A stretch of DNA of 64,000 nucleotides from Loigolactobacillus jiayinensis (GCF_003946445.1 NZ_RHOF01000001.1:103676-167675); one strand, 5' to 3'. Positions 24,372 through 33,155 are shown, counted from the first letter of the stretch. The notes: generated from the sequence alone by a model not told the origin. Made by a program: numbers and translations.

Positions 24372-24508
24372 AGTATGTAAGCGTATAATTATAAATAGCA
24401 TTAAGCTTTTCAATTAATAAGAAAAAGATAAACCAAATAAAAAGTATGAAAAAAATCATATTTAGTTGGTAGACTATTAGCTAAAGATTTTAGATAGGTG
24501 GCGTTATT

Positions 24509-26503
24509 GTGGCAGTAACTAAGAAGTCAAATTTAAGTTTAATTGCTTTTTTTGTTTTGTTAAATTTTGAAATATATGCACATCAATTTTTTAAAGGGTC
24601 ATTAGTGATCTTTGTCGTGATATTTGCGATTCTTGGTTTTTTATTAACGGCAACTATTCTGGATACAGTAGCTAAGGATGGTCATTTTAGATGGCATACT
24701 TTTTTAGTGCGCAGTGGGCGTTTATTACTTGTGCCACTGGTCGCAATGCTTGTGTTGAGTTTACTGGGGGCCTGGTTATTTCGGCCTAGCCTGTTAAAGG
24801 AAGTCGGTATTCAAATTGCCGCAACGCTTGGTTTTGTGCGCAATTTTTGGGAAATGGCACGTGGCGTTGGTCACAGTACGCCAGTGGTACAGCAACTATT
24901 CTTTCAAACTTGGCCAGTTGCAGTTGGTGTTCAATTGTTGTTGGGTTGGAGCTTTTGCTTATGGGGGTTAAGCCATTTAGGGCGTCATGCTGCAAAAAAA
25001 GTGCAATGGTTACGAGGGACAACTTGTAGTTTGGCCATTATTGCAGGTGTTTTTGGCTTGGCTTTTCTTATTAGGGCAGCCATAATTAAGTCTAGTGTAC
25101 TATCATTATCTGCTAACACATTGACCTACTTAGTACCGTTTAGCTTAGGCAGTATTGTGGCCTGTTTAACTGGTAATGAAGTGGTGCCTAATCATTTTAG
25201 GCAGCAACTACTGCAAAATGAACGGCACTTAAGCTTGATTGTTGGCGGCGGCTTATTGTTAGTGCTAAGTCTATTTTTACCAATTCAGAATCGGTGGCAA
25301 TTATTGATAGCAGTTTTGCTAGGTAGTCTATTGGCGCTAGTTATTTTATATGGTATACGCAAGGTTCAAGTCGTGCGTGGTCGCCGCTTTGATCTGAGCA
25401 TTGTGCCTAGTTTATATCAGATTTATTTATTGATGTGGCCGGCTAACTTGATTTTGCGTGGCTATTTTTCCCAAGTGGGCAGCCCGCTGTTTAGTTTTGT
25501 GATCGCGGTTGGTTTAGTTACTGGTGCCCATTGGTTTAATGGTGCTTTTTCTGAGCACTGGCGGCATTATGTTTCGGCTAGGCGGATGTGGCTCGGCTTA
25601 ATGTCAGGAGCCGTTGTTTTAGTGATGGCGGGAGTAACTTTTAGTCGGGTGAATTCAGCGGTAGGGCAGCCGGCGCAGGCAGCTAATAGTGCTAGTACAC
25701 AGTCGACGCCCACAGCAGATTCAACCAAGACGAGTCAAACACAAAACACGAGTGTACAAAAAAATACATATGTAGCACAAGAATTAAAAACAGCTTGGAA
25801 TAAAATTTTGGCAACGACTAATAGCCAAGCACAAATTGCAGTGTATTCTAAAGCGACGGGGCAGGTTGTTGCGACTAGCAATGTTGCCAGTGGTAAAACA
25901 TTTAATACCGCCAGTATTGTTAAAGTTGCTGTGGCTGCCGAGATGATGAAGCAGCGTCAAGAAGGCAAGCTGACTTTGACTAGTAGCGATGAGGCATACG
26001 CGCAGGCTATGATTGAAAACAGTGATAATGATGCGACCACTTATTTGCTGGCGAATCGTTTAGGTGGTTATGATGCAACCAAGGCATTATTTAAAGGCTT
26101 AAACATGACTCAAACTACAGCGGACGCTGAAGCATGGGGCACGACAACGACAACGGCTACTGATCAAATTAAGTTGTTAAACGCCATTTATTACGGTACT
26201 GATGGCTATCTTAATACAAAATCACGCACCTATATCATGGATTTGATGAACGCTGTGGAAAGTGACCAGGATTGGGGCGTTTCCGCCGGCGCCACCACTT
26301 ATCAGCTTAAAAACGGTTGGTTAAATGATGATGATGGAAGCTGGATGGTTAACAGTATTGGTCATGTTGATGAGGCAAGTACTACTGGCGCTGATTATAC
26401 CATTGCTGTTTTGACTGCTGAAAATAGTGATGAAGATACCGGTATTAATTTGATTGAATCATTGGCTAGTGCGACACACGAAATTTTAGTTAAAAATAAT
26501 TAA
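24509..26503 (+). CDS. membrane acyltransferase-like protein fused to a class A serine hydrolase
   Basis: A 664-residue two-part protein. Residues 1-390 form about ten membrane helices in an acyltransferase-3-like pattern (compare OatA), but the usual catalytic His and FFxLSG motifs are not visible (ILGFLLT occupies the latter). A Ser/Thr/Gln-rich linker (390-425) leads to an extracellular class A beta-lactamase-like domain with SIVK (SxxK) near 468, SDN near 503 and KNG near 600. The domain may be a peptidoglycan amidase/carboxypeptidase-like hydrolase. GTG start after AGGTGG. It lies just outside the island. Confidence 0.7.
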   Translation: MAVTKKSNLSLIAFFVLLNFEIYAHQFFKGSLVIFVVIFAILGFLLTATILDTVAKDGHFRWHTFLVRSGRLLLVPLVAMLVLSLLGAWLFRPSLLKEVGIQIAATLGFVRNFWEMARGVGHSTPVVQQLFFQTWPVAVGVQLLLGWSFCLWGLSHLGRHAAKKVQWLRGTTCSLAIIAGVFGLAFLIRAAIIKSSVLSLSANTLTYLVPFSLGSIVACLTGNEVVPNHFRQQLLQNERHLSLIVGGGLLLVLSLFLPIQNRWQLLIAVLLGSLLALVILYGIRKVQVVRGRRFDLSIVPSLYQIYLLMWPANLILRGYFSQVGSPLFSFVIAVGLVTGAHWFNGAFSEHWRHYVSARRMWLGLMSGAVVLVMAGVTFSRVNSAVGQPAQAANSASTQSTPTADSTKTSQTQNTSVQKNTYVAQELKTAWNKILATTNSQAQIAVYSKATGQVVATSNVASGKTFNTASIVKVAVAAEMMKQRQEGKLTLTSSDEAYAQAMIENSDNDATTYLLANRLGGYDATKALFKGLNMTQTTADAEAWGTTTTTATDQIKLLNAIYYGTDGYLNTKSRTYIMDLMNAVESDQDWGVSAGATTYQLKNGWLNDDDGSWMVNSIGHVDEASTTGADYTIAVLTAENSDEDTGINLIESLASATHEILVKNN

Positions 26504-26530
26504 AAAAGTCGGCAAAAGCCGGCTTTTTTT
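26502..26530 (+). terminator. terminator of the fusion gene
   Basis: AAAGTCGGC AAAA GCCGGCTTT with a T-run directly after the stop codon. Confidence 0.8.
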
Positions 26531-26595
26531 GTTTTTGCGGTAAACTAATAACAGCGTGGTTTATGCTAACGAGTATCAAGAAAGGATTGATTGAA

Positions 26596-27015
26596 TTGAG
26601 TGAAAAAGTAAGCGTGCCGGCTTGGTTTGATCAATGGGCAAAAGAACAAAAAGCAGCTAAAGCTTATTTAGATGAAAATTCACAACTGTTATATTTACTG
26701 CGGCGTATTTCCAGTTCGGAAACAGCAAATGGGCGCGTGCTGACAGCAGCGGCTAAAGTATTTTTTATTAAGGCGGTTTTAGATGGCTATGCTATTGAAC
26801 CGCCGAAGTACTTGCTACCGATGGCTGGAACAACGTCTCGGCAAGCCGCTGGTCAATTGTATGCTGGTTTACAACAAAATGGCACCTGGGTTGCTGAATA
26901 TTTTACAAGCGGCCAAGCGAAACCAGCTAATTTTTACGTGACACAGGCGCAACTAAGCACAGCGCCAGAATGGGTCAAGGCAATTCAGCCAGTAGTAGCT
27001 GATGAGTTAGCCTAA
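26596..27015 (+). CDS. hypothetical protein, 139 residues
   Basis: Not recognised. The TTG at 26596 is chosen for its distance from AAAGGA; in-frame starts at 26563 and 26587 are possible. The product is soluble and helical (WFDQWAKEQKAAKAYLDENSQLLYLLRRI), with a conserved-looking GTTSRQAAGQLYAGLQQ stretch, and shows no signal peptide. It is convergent with the lipoprotein gene, seven bases apart, without a visible terminator between them. Confidence 0.55.
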   Translation: MSEKVSVPAWFDQWAKEQKAAKAYLDENSQLLYLLRRISSSETANGRVLTAAAKVFFIKAVLDGYAIEPPKYLLPMAGTTSRQAAGQLYAGLQQNGTWVAEYFTSGQAKPANFYVTQAQLSTAPEWVKAIQPVVADELA

Positions 27016-27022
27016 ACGGGGC

Positions 27023-27466
27023 TCAATAACCTAAGCTATTGGTAGCAGCCGTAGAATCGGTAGTAGTGTCGGCGCTAGTAGCACTATCAGCGCTGGAACT
27101 AGTTGTATCTGGTGGACTAGCTTGTTGGTCGGCTGCAGCTTGCGAATTTGCCGCAGCAGTAGCGGCTACTTGTGAGGATTCCGCCGCTTGCTGTTCAGTT
27201 AGAGCGGATGATTCGGCTGCGGCTGTGGCAGCTTGACTACTACTGGCGGCCTTTGATTCACGTTCAGCCTTGACGACGCTTTCAATTCGGGCTTTAACTT
27301 CAGCTTTACTGGTAGCGTTGGCTTTTGCCTCTTTTTTTGCCTGCGTGACACTTGCAGAGTGGGCTTGCGTAGCTGAACTATCTTTTTTAGTGGCATTATT
27401 ATTACCGCATGCTGCCAATGATAGGGTGGTGAATACGATAATGCTCCAACTAAATAATTGTTTCAT
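27023..27466 (-). CDS. low-complexity Ala/Ser/Thr-rich lipoprotein
   Basis: A 147-residue protein with a type II signal peptide (MKQLFSWSIIVFTTLSL, lipobox LAAC). A charged linker with an amphipathic coiled-coil-like stretch (KKEAKANATSKAEVKARIESVVKAE) and a 60-residue tail of Ala, Ser, Thr, Gln and Asp follow, ending NSLGY. No catalytic domain. It is probably a cell-surface spacer or wall-associated protein. ATG with GGAGG upstream on the minus strand. Confidence 0.6.
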   Translation of the reverse strand: MKQLFSWSIIVFTTLSLAACGNNNATKKDSSATQAHSASVTQAKKEAKANATSKAEVKARIESVVKAERESKAASSSQAATAAAESSALTEQQAAESSQVAATAAANSQAAADQQASPPDTTSSSADSATSADTTTDSTAATNSLGY

Positions 27467-27681
27467 TTCTGGTCCTCCAGTTGTTTGTTTCAGTCTGTTG
27501 TCGCTATGTATTTACGGCCTTAGTTAAACTGTAATTGGTCTTCAATAAGTATATAAGTTAAACCGGCTTGATGGCAAGCAGATCAGATTGATCTATTAAA
27601 AAAATCAGTGTGGCAACTGGTTAGGAGTCTAGTCGTTGAAAGTTGTATAATAAATTTATCAAGTAATTCAGGGAGGTACTT

Positions 27682-30216
27682 ATGACAGAACTAAGCCATT
27701 TTTATCAAGCATTTCAACCGACGCATTACGATGTTTTTTTAGATATTGACCGTGGTGCTAAAAAATTTAGCGGTAAAACGATGATCAAAGGTAACGCCAA
27801 AACACAGGCAATTGCAATTCATCAAAAATATTTAGCGATTGAAGCAGTTGAAGTTGCTGGGCAAACGGTACCCTTTACTGTTGATGATGCCAACGATGCG
27901 TTACGACTTAATTTGACGCAGACTGGTGAAATCACGGTAACCATTACCTATTCAGCCAAACTAACTGATTCCATGATGGGCATCTATCCATCTTATTACG
28001 AGGTTGATGGCGTTAAAAAGCAATTGATCGGCACGCAGTTTGAAACAACGGCGGCGCGGCAAGCATTTCCGTGTGTAGATGAACCAGAAGCTAAGGCAAC
28101 GTTCGCTTTGGCCATTAAATTTGATGAGCAGCCTGGGGAAACGATTTTAGCTAATATGCCGGAAAAACGCTTCGCTGACGGCGTCCATTATTTTGACACC
28201 ACAGTGCGTATGTCAACCTATTTGATTGCCTTCGCATTTGGTGATCTCCAAGGAAAACAGGCCACAACTAAAAGTGGTGTTCAGGTTGGTGTGTTTGCGA
28301 CTAAAGCTCGTCAGGCTAACGAACTTGATTTTGCGCTAGATATTGCTAAGCGTTCAATCGAATTCTATGAGGATTTCTACCAGACACCATACCCATTACC
28401 ACACTCTTGGCAGCTAGCATTACCTGACTTTTCTGCTGGTGCAATGGAGAATTGGGGCTTAGTCACTTATCGGGAGGCCTACCTGTTACTTGATCCTGAC
28501 AACACGGCGTTAGAAATGAAACAGCGGGTGGCTACTGTGATTGCCCACGAGTTAGCGCACCAATGGTTTGGCGACTTAGTGACTATGAAATGGTGGGATG
28601 ATCTCTGGCTAAATGAAAGCTTTGCCAACATGATGGAATACGTCGCTATTGACGCCTTAGAACCTGATTGGCATATCTGGGAAGTTTTCCAAACGTCTGA
28701 AGCAACGGCGGCTTTGCAGCGGGATGCCACGGATGGTGTGCAGTCAGTGCATGTACAAGTGGAAAATCCAGCTGAAATCGATTCAATTTTTGATAGCGCA
28801 ATTGTTTATGCTAAGGGTGCGCGGATGCTGGTGATGGCGCGAGCTTTAGTTGGTGATGATGCTTTACGCGCAGGTTTGAAGGCTTACTTTGCGGCTCATA
28901 AATATGATAACGCAACAGGGGCTGACTTATGGGCAGCTTTAGGTACTGCTGCTGGTATCGATGTTGGGGCAATCATGAATTCTTGGTTGGAACAACCTGG
29001 TTATCCGGTTGTTACTGCGGCAGTTGTTGACGGAAAATTAAGTGTGACGCAGCAACAATTTTTCATTGGTGAAGGCCGTGCTGCTGGTCGCCAATGGCAA
29101 GTACCGTTAAATAGTAATTACACGGCAGCGCCAGCTATTTTGACGGAAAAATCAGTAGTGCTAGGTGACTATGCTGCATTACGCGCGACTAATGGCCAAC
29201 CATTCCGTCTAAACGTTGGTAATAATTCCCATTTTATCGTTAAATATGACGACACATTATTAGCAGATATTTTGGCGCATGTAGCTGATTTAGATGCTAT
29301 CGATCAGTTACAGATTCTGCAGGACCTACGCTTGTTAGCTGAGAGTGGTCAAGTTTCATACGCGACGGTAGTGCCACTATTAGGAAACTTTGCTAACAGT
29401 CACGCCAACGTGGTTAATGCCGCTTTGTACCAAGTTGCTAGTAATCTGAAGAAATTTGTGACGCCAGATTCTGCAACAGAAACTAAATTACAAGCACTTT
29501 TTGATCAATTAAGTGCCGCGCAAGTTGCCCGCTTAGGCTGGACGGCGCAAGCTAACGAGTCTAACGATGATCAATTAACACGGCCATACGTTTTGAGTGC
29601 CGCTTTGTACGCTAAAAACGTGCCGGCAATGACTGCGGCGCATGATCTATTTAGTGCTAACCGTGATCAATTAGCCGCATTACCAGCCGATATTCGGGTA
29701 TTTGTATTGCGCAATGAGGTCAAAAACTTTGGTAGCACAGCTTTATTTAAGCAATTATTGACTGCTTATCGTCAATCAGCTGATGCCAGCTATAAAGCTG
29801 ATTTGTGTGCCGCTTTGACTAGCACCACGGATCAAACTTTGATTGCGCAATTGGTTGCTGCGTTTGAGGATGCCGATACGATCAAGCCACAGGATCTACG
29901 GGCTTGGTATCGTGGGGTGCTGGCAAATGATGCTGGTCAACAGGCTGCTTGGGACTGGTTACGTAACGACTGGCAGTGGTTGGAAGATACCGTTGGCGGC
30001 GATATGGAATTTTCAACATATATCACCGTAACGGCAGGTATTTTTCACACGCCAGCACGCTTAGCCGAATTTAAGGCCTTCTTTGAACCTAAGCTACCTA
30101 CGCCAGGTTTGACGCGAGAAATTACGATGGATATCAAAATCATTGAGAGCCGCGTTGCGTTGATCCAGCAGGAACAAGCTGCAGTTAATGCGGCAGTAGC
30201 AAAAGTGGTTAAATAG
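27682..30216 (+). CDS. pepN: aminopeptidase N
   Basis: An 844-residue M1 metallopeptidase that removes N-terminal residues from peptides in the cytoplasm. GAMENWG near residue 252 binds the free amino group; HELAHQWFGDLVTMKWWDDLWLNE near 290-312 holds the zinc ligands (HExxH plus Glu). An M1 beta domain and an ERAP1-like C-terminal helical domain follow. Length is standard for lactic acid bacteria. ATG after GGGAGG; TATAAT at 27646-27651 is a plausible -10. It works with the oligopeptide transporter further downstream to use imported peptides. Confidence 0.95.
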   Translation: MTELSHFYQAFQPTHYDVFLDIDRGAKKFSGKTMIKGNAKTQAIAIHQKYLAIEAVEVAGQTVPFTVDDANDALRLNLTQTGEITVTITYSAKLTDSMMGIYPSYYEVDGVKKQLIGTQFETTAARQAFPCVDEPEAKATFALAIKFDEQPGETILANMPEKRFADGVHYFDTTVRMSTYLIAFAFGDLQGKQATTKSGVQVGVFATKARQANELDFALDIAKRSIEFYEDFYQTPYPLPHSWQLALPDFSAGAMENWGLVTYREAYLLLDPDNTALEMKQRVATVIAHELAHQWFGDLVTMKWWDDLWLNESFANMMEYVAIDALEPDWHIWEVFQTSEATAALQRDATDGVQSVHVQVENPAEIDSIFDSAIVYAKGARMLVMARALVGDDALRAGLKAYFAAHKYDNATGADLWAALGTAAGIDVGAIMNSWLEQPGYPVVTAAVVDGKLSVTQQQFFIGEGRAAGRQWQVPLNSNYTAAPAILTEKSVVLGDYAALRATNGQPFRLNVGNNSHFIVKYDDTLLADILAHVADLDAIDQLQILQDLRLLAESGQVSYATVVPLLGNFANSHANVVNAALYQVASNLKKFVTPDSATETKLQALFDQLSAAQVARLGWTAQANESNDDQLTRPYVLSAALYAKNVPAMTAAHDLFSANRDQLAALPADIRVFVLRNEVKNFGSTALFKQLLTAYRQSADASYKADLCAALTSTTDQTLIAQLVAAFEDADTIKPQDLRAWYRGVLANDAGQQAAWDWLRNDWQWLEDTVGGDMEFSTYITVTAGIFHTPARLAEFKAFFEPKLPTPGLTREITMDIKIIESRVALIQQEQAAVNAAVAKVVK

Positions 30217-30220
30217 ATAT

Positions 30221-30258
30221 AAAAGGAGCTAACACTGAAATCGAGTTAGCTCCTTTTT
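30221..30258 (+). terminator. pepN terminator
   Basis: AAAAGGAGCTAAC pairs with GTTAGCTCCTTTT and is followed by T residues, immediately after the pepN stop. Confidence 0.85.
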
Positions 30259-30320
30259 GCTGGCCTTAAATTGTACGCTAGTGATACGTTAAATTAATGA
30301 TAGGACAGAACCAGATCAGT

Positions 30321-30352
30321 AAAAAAACTCAGCCGCGAAAAATGCGCTGAGC
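30321..30352 (-). terminator. terminator of the small minus-strand gene
   Basis: On the minus strand, CTCAGCGC and GCGGCTGAG form a hairpin followed by seven T residues, 12 bases past the stop codon at 30365. Confidence 0.75.
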
Positions 30353-30364
30353 TAGTACTGATCT

Positions 30365-30586
30365 TTATTTTTCCACAACGTTGGCACTAACGACATCGTC
30401 GGCTGCAAACACTTTATGTAAGCTACCTTCGTAGGTGATATCGTATTCGGTGGCACGGCCAATGTTCAGAAAATCATGGCTAGTGGTTTCAATGACAGCG
30501 TCGTTGGTGGTGACGCGCACCGTTGAAACTTCAGTTAGTGTGATCGTCTGACCGTTAGCTAGTTTTAGTGTTAAAATATTGTCCAT
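30365..30586 (-). CDS. small hypothetical protein, 73 residues
   Basis: An acidic, beta-rich 73-residue protein (LTLKLANGQTITLTEVSTVRV...) with its own terminator and a good GAGGAG site before ATG. The strand pattern suggests a small SH3- or PilZ-like barrel, but no family is recognised. It is encoded alone, divergent from rpmG. Confidence 0.65.
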   Translation of the reverse strand: MDNILTLKLANGQTITLTEVSTVRVTTNDAVIETTSHDFLNIGRATEYDITYEGSLHKVFAADDVVSANVVEK

Positions 30587-30840
30587 CGTAGATCCTCCTC
30601 ATAATGAATGCGTGGCCCAAATTTTAATAGCGGTGGCCGGGGCGTCGGGAGCTACACGTTAGTTGTATAAGTAAATTGTAGCACTGTTTGTGCGGTAGTG
30701 AACAGTGAACCTTGGCAAAAGTATTGACAAAGCGTTAAAATAAATTAAATATAACCAAGCCCAAGCACAGTTAATAACGTTACTGGCAGTTTTTTAATAA
30801 CTGCAGCATAATTGATGCACTAGCAAGCAGGCAGTTTGAT

Positions 30841-30869
30841 TTGACGTCTGTCGGTTCACATGCTAAAGT
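30841..30869 (+). promoter_or_regulatory. rpmG-secE promoter
   Basis: TTGACG (30841-30846), 17 bp, TAAAGT (30864-30869) with a TGC extension. A second, weaker candidate is TTGACA at 30724 with TAAATA 16 bp on. The remaining 30587-30919 gap shows no RNA gene or ORF. Confidence 0.65.
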
Positions 30870-30919
30870 TATGAGCGTAAATTAAGATTATTCTATGGTA
30901 TAGTAGAGGAGTGCGATTG

Positions 30920-31069
30920 ATGGCTAGTGTTAAAGTAAGTTTGGCTTGCACCGTTTGTGGCGCACGTAATTATACGGTTACCGTCAAGCCACATCACACC
31001 CAACGTTTAACCTTAAATAAATATTGTAAACATTGTCAAAAAGAAACCCAGCATCAAGAAACGAGGTAA
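30920..31069 (+). CDS. rpmG: 50S ribosomal protein L33
   Basis: A 49-codon gene: [20 protein letters not shown] at the start and [13 protein letters not shown] near the end. The two CxxC pairs mark the zinc-binding form of L33. It sits directly upstream of secE, the usual order in Firmicutes, with GAGGAG before the ATG. Confidence 0.92.
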   Translation: MASVKVSLACTVCGARNYTVTVKPHHTQRLTLNKYCKHCQKETQHQETR

Positions 31070-31077
31070 ATGAATTA

Positions 31078-31260
31078 ATGAAATTAGTCCGTTACTTAGG
31101 CGCTGTTCGTCAAGAAATGCGCGATACGACTTGGCCAACACGTAAAGAATTACGCCATGATACCAGTACCGTTGTTTGGCTATCACTCCTGTTCGCAGCG
31201 TACTTTGCGATCGTTGATAATGGTATTCAATGGGTTCTTAATCTATTCATTTTTAAATAA
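31078..31260 (+). CDS. secE: preprotein translocase subunit SecE
   Basis: A 60-residue single-span SecE: cytoplasmic amphipathic helix (YLGAVRQEMRDTTWPTRKEL, with the conserved TWPTRKE motif) and one membrane helix (TVVWLSLLFAAYFAIVDNGI). It is part of the SecYEG channel. The ATG at 31078 follows CGAGGT; the frame is open into rpmG. Eight bases separate it from rpmG. Confidence 0.93.
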   Translation: MKLVRYLGAVRQEMRDTTWPTRKELRHDTSTVVWLSLLFAAYFAIVDNGIQWVLNLFIFK

Positions 31261-31284
31261 TAACGTGTATCTAGGCTTATTTTC

Positions 31285-31335
31285 TGGTATACTTTTATTC
31301 AGAGACGAAAACTTCGCGTGGCGGGGTTTTTTTTG
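31285..31335 (+). promoter_or_regulatory. nusG leader: extended -10 promoter and terminator-like hairpin
   Basis: TGGTATACT (31285-31293) is an extended -10. About 15 bp downstream, AACTTCGC GTG GCGGGGTT followed by eight T residues (31309-31335) forms an intrinsic-terminator-like hairpin using two G-U pairs. It lies 30 bp before nusG, so it can act both as the secE terminator and as an attenuator for nusG. Confidence 0.65.
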
Positions 31336-31365
31336 TTTAATCAAGTTAGACAGGAGCAATAAAAA

Positions 31366-31914
31366 ATGGAAACCGAATCAGCACAAAAACAATGGTATGT
31401 TTTGCACACTTATTCCGGCTATGAAAATAAAGTTCGCGGTAATCTAGAATCTCGTGCTCAATCAATGGGTATGGAGGACAATATTTTCCGGGTAGTCGTA
31501 CCGGAACAAGAACAACGGGAAATCAAAGACGGCAAAGAAAAAGTAACCATGCAAAAAGAATTTCCTGGTTATGTCTTAGTTGAAATGATCATGTCAGATC
31601 AAGCTTGGTTTATTGTCCGTAACACACCAGGTGTTACAGGTTTCGTTGGTAGCCATGGCGCCGGCAGTAAGCCAGCACCGCTATTGCCCGAAGAAGTTGA
31701 ACGCATCTTACGTCAATTAGGGATGAGCGCACGTCATGCGGATGTTGACTTTAACGTTGATGATACCGTAACGATCATCGACGGTGCTTTCTCAGGTCTT
31801 TCTGGTAAGGTTACCGAAGTTGATGCTGAAAAGATGAAGTTGAAAGTTAATATTGATATGTTTGGCCGTGAAACTAGTACTGAACTAGATTACGATCAAG
31901 TCGATCAACTTTAA
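31366..31914 (+). CDS. nusG: transcription termination/antitermination factor NusG
   Basis: A 182-residue NusG: N-terminal NGN domain (WYVLHTYSGYENKVRGNLESR, then FPGYVLVEM and RNTPGVTGFVG) and a C-terminal KOW domain (VDDTVTIIDGAFSGLSGKVTEVD). It binds RNA polymerase and controls pausing. ATG after AGGAGC. The usual rpmG-secE-nusG order is kept, but an unknown gene intervenes before rplK. Confidence 0.95.
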   Translation: METESAQKQWYVLHTYSGYENKVRGNLESRAQSMGMEDNIFRVVVPEQEQREIKDGKEKVTMQKEFPGYVLVEMIMSDQAWFIVRNTPGVTGFVGSHGAGSKPAPLLPEEVERILRQLGMSARHADVDFNVDDTVTIIDGAFSGLSGKVTEVDAEKMKLKVNIDMFGRETSTELDYDQVDQL

Positions 31915-31922
31915 GAATTGAA

Positions 31923-32453
31923 GTGAGCAAGTTGGCCCGACAACTTAAAGTCGCCCGGCACTATAGGCAGTCAGTTAGCTTTACAAGTGAGCTGACAGTG
32001 GTGGTTACTTTATCTGGTTACGCCCATTTTGCAGCAAACCGGCAACTACATCAGTTGGTTAAGCAGGGCTTGATTTGTTGGCGACAGACTAGTTATCTGC
32101 GTCAGCAAGTTAATGTAGAAGTAAGCACGATGCTGGATAATCCGCTGATTTTATTAGTGGTACCTCAGCGCTGGACTCAGGATAAACAAATTCAGCGGGT
32201 CCAACAAGTGTTGACCCAATTATTACAGCAGGTCACTACTTTAAAACTGATTTGTTCACTACCGTTGAAGTTTACACTGCAACAGCGGCAGCAATTGCGC
32301 TGCTGGTTGGCAGTTAAGGTGCAGGCGGTGCCTTGGTTAAGTACCTATCTATGGTCGCCTAAGCTACCACCTGTTACTCGTACAGCTGACAGACGCATCG
32401 ACCATGCTAGTTATCAGCGAGTATGGCGTGCAGATATCTTTTCTAGTGAGTAA
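31923..32453 (+). CDS. unknown basic protein between nusG and rplK
   Basis: A 176-residue frame starting at GTG, nine bases after the nusG stop, with a weak GAATTGAA site. The product is basic, rich in Gln, Leu, Arg and Trp ([32 protein letters not shown]), without signal peptide or clear membrane helix; I recognise no family. A terminator follows, so it is the last gene of the nusG transcript. Its placement suggests co-expression with the transcription-translation machinery. Confidence 0.55.
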   Translation: MSKLARQLKVARHYRQSVSFTSELTVVVTLSGYAHFAANRQLHQLVKQGLICWRQTSYLRQQVNVEVSTMLDNPLILLVVPQRWTQDKQIQRVQQVLTQLLQQVTTLKLICSLPLKFTLQQRQQLRCWLAVKVQAVPWLSTYLWSPKLPPVTRTADRRIDHASYQRVWRADIFSSE

Positions 32454-32458
32454 GCCGT

Positions 32459-32491
32459 AAGAACTGCCGCACGCTGGGGCAGTTCTTTTTT
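32459..32491 (+). terminator. terminator of the nusG transcript
   Basis: AAGAACTGCC and GGCAGTTCTT arms with a following T-run, just before the rplK promoter. Confidence 0.82.
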
Positions 32492-32504
32492 CATGAAAGG
32501 CGAC

Positions 32505-32533
32505 TTGCTTCTATAGAGTGTGCATGCTATAAT
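32505..32533 (+). promoter_or_regulatory. rplK-rplA promoter
   Basis: TTGCTT (32505-32510), 17 bp, TATAAT (32528-32533) with TGC extension. The transcript then begins near the hairpin GGTGCGAATTTTCGCACC (32539-32556). Confidence 0.75.
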
Positions 32534-32577
32534 GTCTGGGTGCGAATTTTCGCACCGTGGCACATTGGTGTCGCGTT

Positions 32578-32614
32578 AAGTGGGAGGCCAAAATCAGCTT
32601 GGCCAAATTACCAC
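32578..32614 (+). promoter_or_regulatory. candidate ribosomal protein L1 operator in the rplK leader
   Basis: AAGTGGGAGG, a GGCCAA/TTGGCC hairpin (32586-32604), then ATTACCAC. GTGG (32580-32583) can pair with CCAC (32611-32614). The layout resembles the L1 binding site of 23S rRNA. A second copy of the motif lies before rplA. L1 autoregulation of the L11-L1 operon is established in E. coli; this site is an inference. Confidence 0.5.
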
Positions 32615-32641
32615 AGCACGGACTTAAGGAGGTTTTGTCTC

Positions 32642-33067
32642 GTGGCAAAAAATGTCGTAAATGTCGTTAAGTTACAAATCCCTGCCGGTAAAGCAACTCC
32701 AGCTCCACCAGTTGGCCCAGCATTAGGGCAAGCAGGTATCAATATCATGGGCTTCACTAAGGAATTTAATGCACGCACTGCCGATCAAGCAGGCATGATT
32801 ATTCCAGTTGTGATCAGTGTTTATGAAGATCGTTCATTCGATTTCGTAACTAAGACCCCACCTGCTGCAGTTTTACTTAAAAAAGCTGCTGGTGTTGAAC
32901 ATGGTTCCGGCGAACCAAACACGAAAAAAGTTGCTACTGTAACCAGTGACCAAGTACGTCAAATCGCTGAAACTAAAATGCAAGACCTAAACGCTGCAGA
33001 CGTTGAAGCTGCAATGCGCATGGTTGAAGGTACTGCACGCTCAATGGGCTTCACTGTCGAAGGCTAA
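32642..33067 (+). CDS. rplK: 50S ribosomal protein L11
   Basis: A 141-residue L11: [24 protein letters not shown] (N-terminal domain that contacts translation factors; written in part), [10 protein letters not shown], and the C-terminal rRNA-binding segment with [14 protein letters not shown] residues [14 protein letters not shown]. The GTG at 32642 lies after AAGGAGG. First gene of the L11-L1 operon. Confidence 0.96.
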   Translation: MAKNVVNVVKLQIPAGKATPAPPVGPALGQAGINIMGFTKEFNARTADQAGMIIPVVISVYEDRSFDFVTKTPPAAVLLKKAAGVEHGSGEPNTKKVATVTSDQVRQIAETKMQDLNAADVEAAMRMVEGTARSMGFTVEG

Positions 33068-33104
33068 TAACGCGCACGGATTTTCAATGAAAGTTGTCTA
33101 ATCA

Positions 33105-33133
33105 AGTGGGAGGAATTGCTTCCTGTGACCACA
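33105..33133 (+). promoter_or_regulatory. second candidate L1 operator, before rplA
   Basis: AGTGGGAGGAATTGCTTCCTGTGACCAC in outline: GTGG (33106-33109) pairs with CCAC (33129-33132) and AGGAA (33111-33115) with TTCCT (33120-33124). It shares AAGTGGGAGG and the closing CCAC with the rplK leader, with different inner-stem sequence. Confidence 0.45.
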
Positions 33134-33155
33134 TTTGCAAGGAGGAAAAACACAA

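Noticed and set aside
27039..27236. Open frames opposite and within the lipoprotein gene at 27023
   Set aside because: They are artefacts of the Ala/Ser-rich low-complexity coding sequence read in other frames.
31157..31447. 96-codon frame bridging secE and nusG
   Set aside because: It overlaps both genes in another frame and spans the hairpin of the nusG leader.
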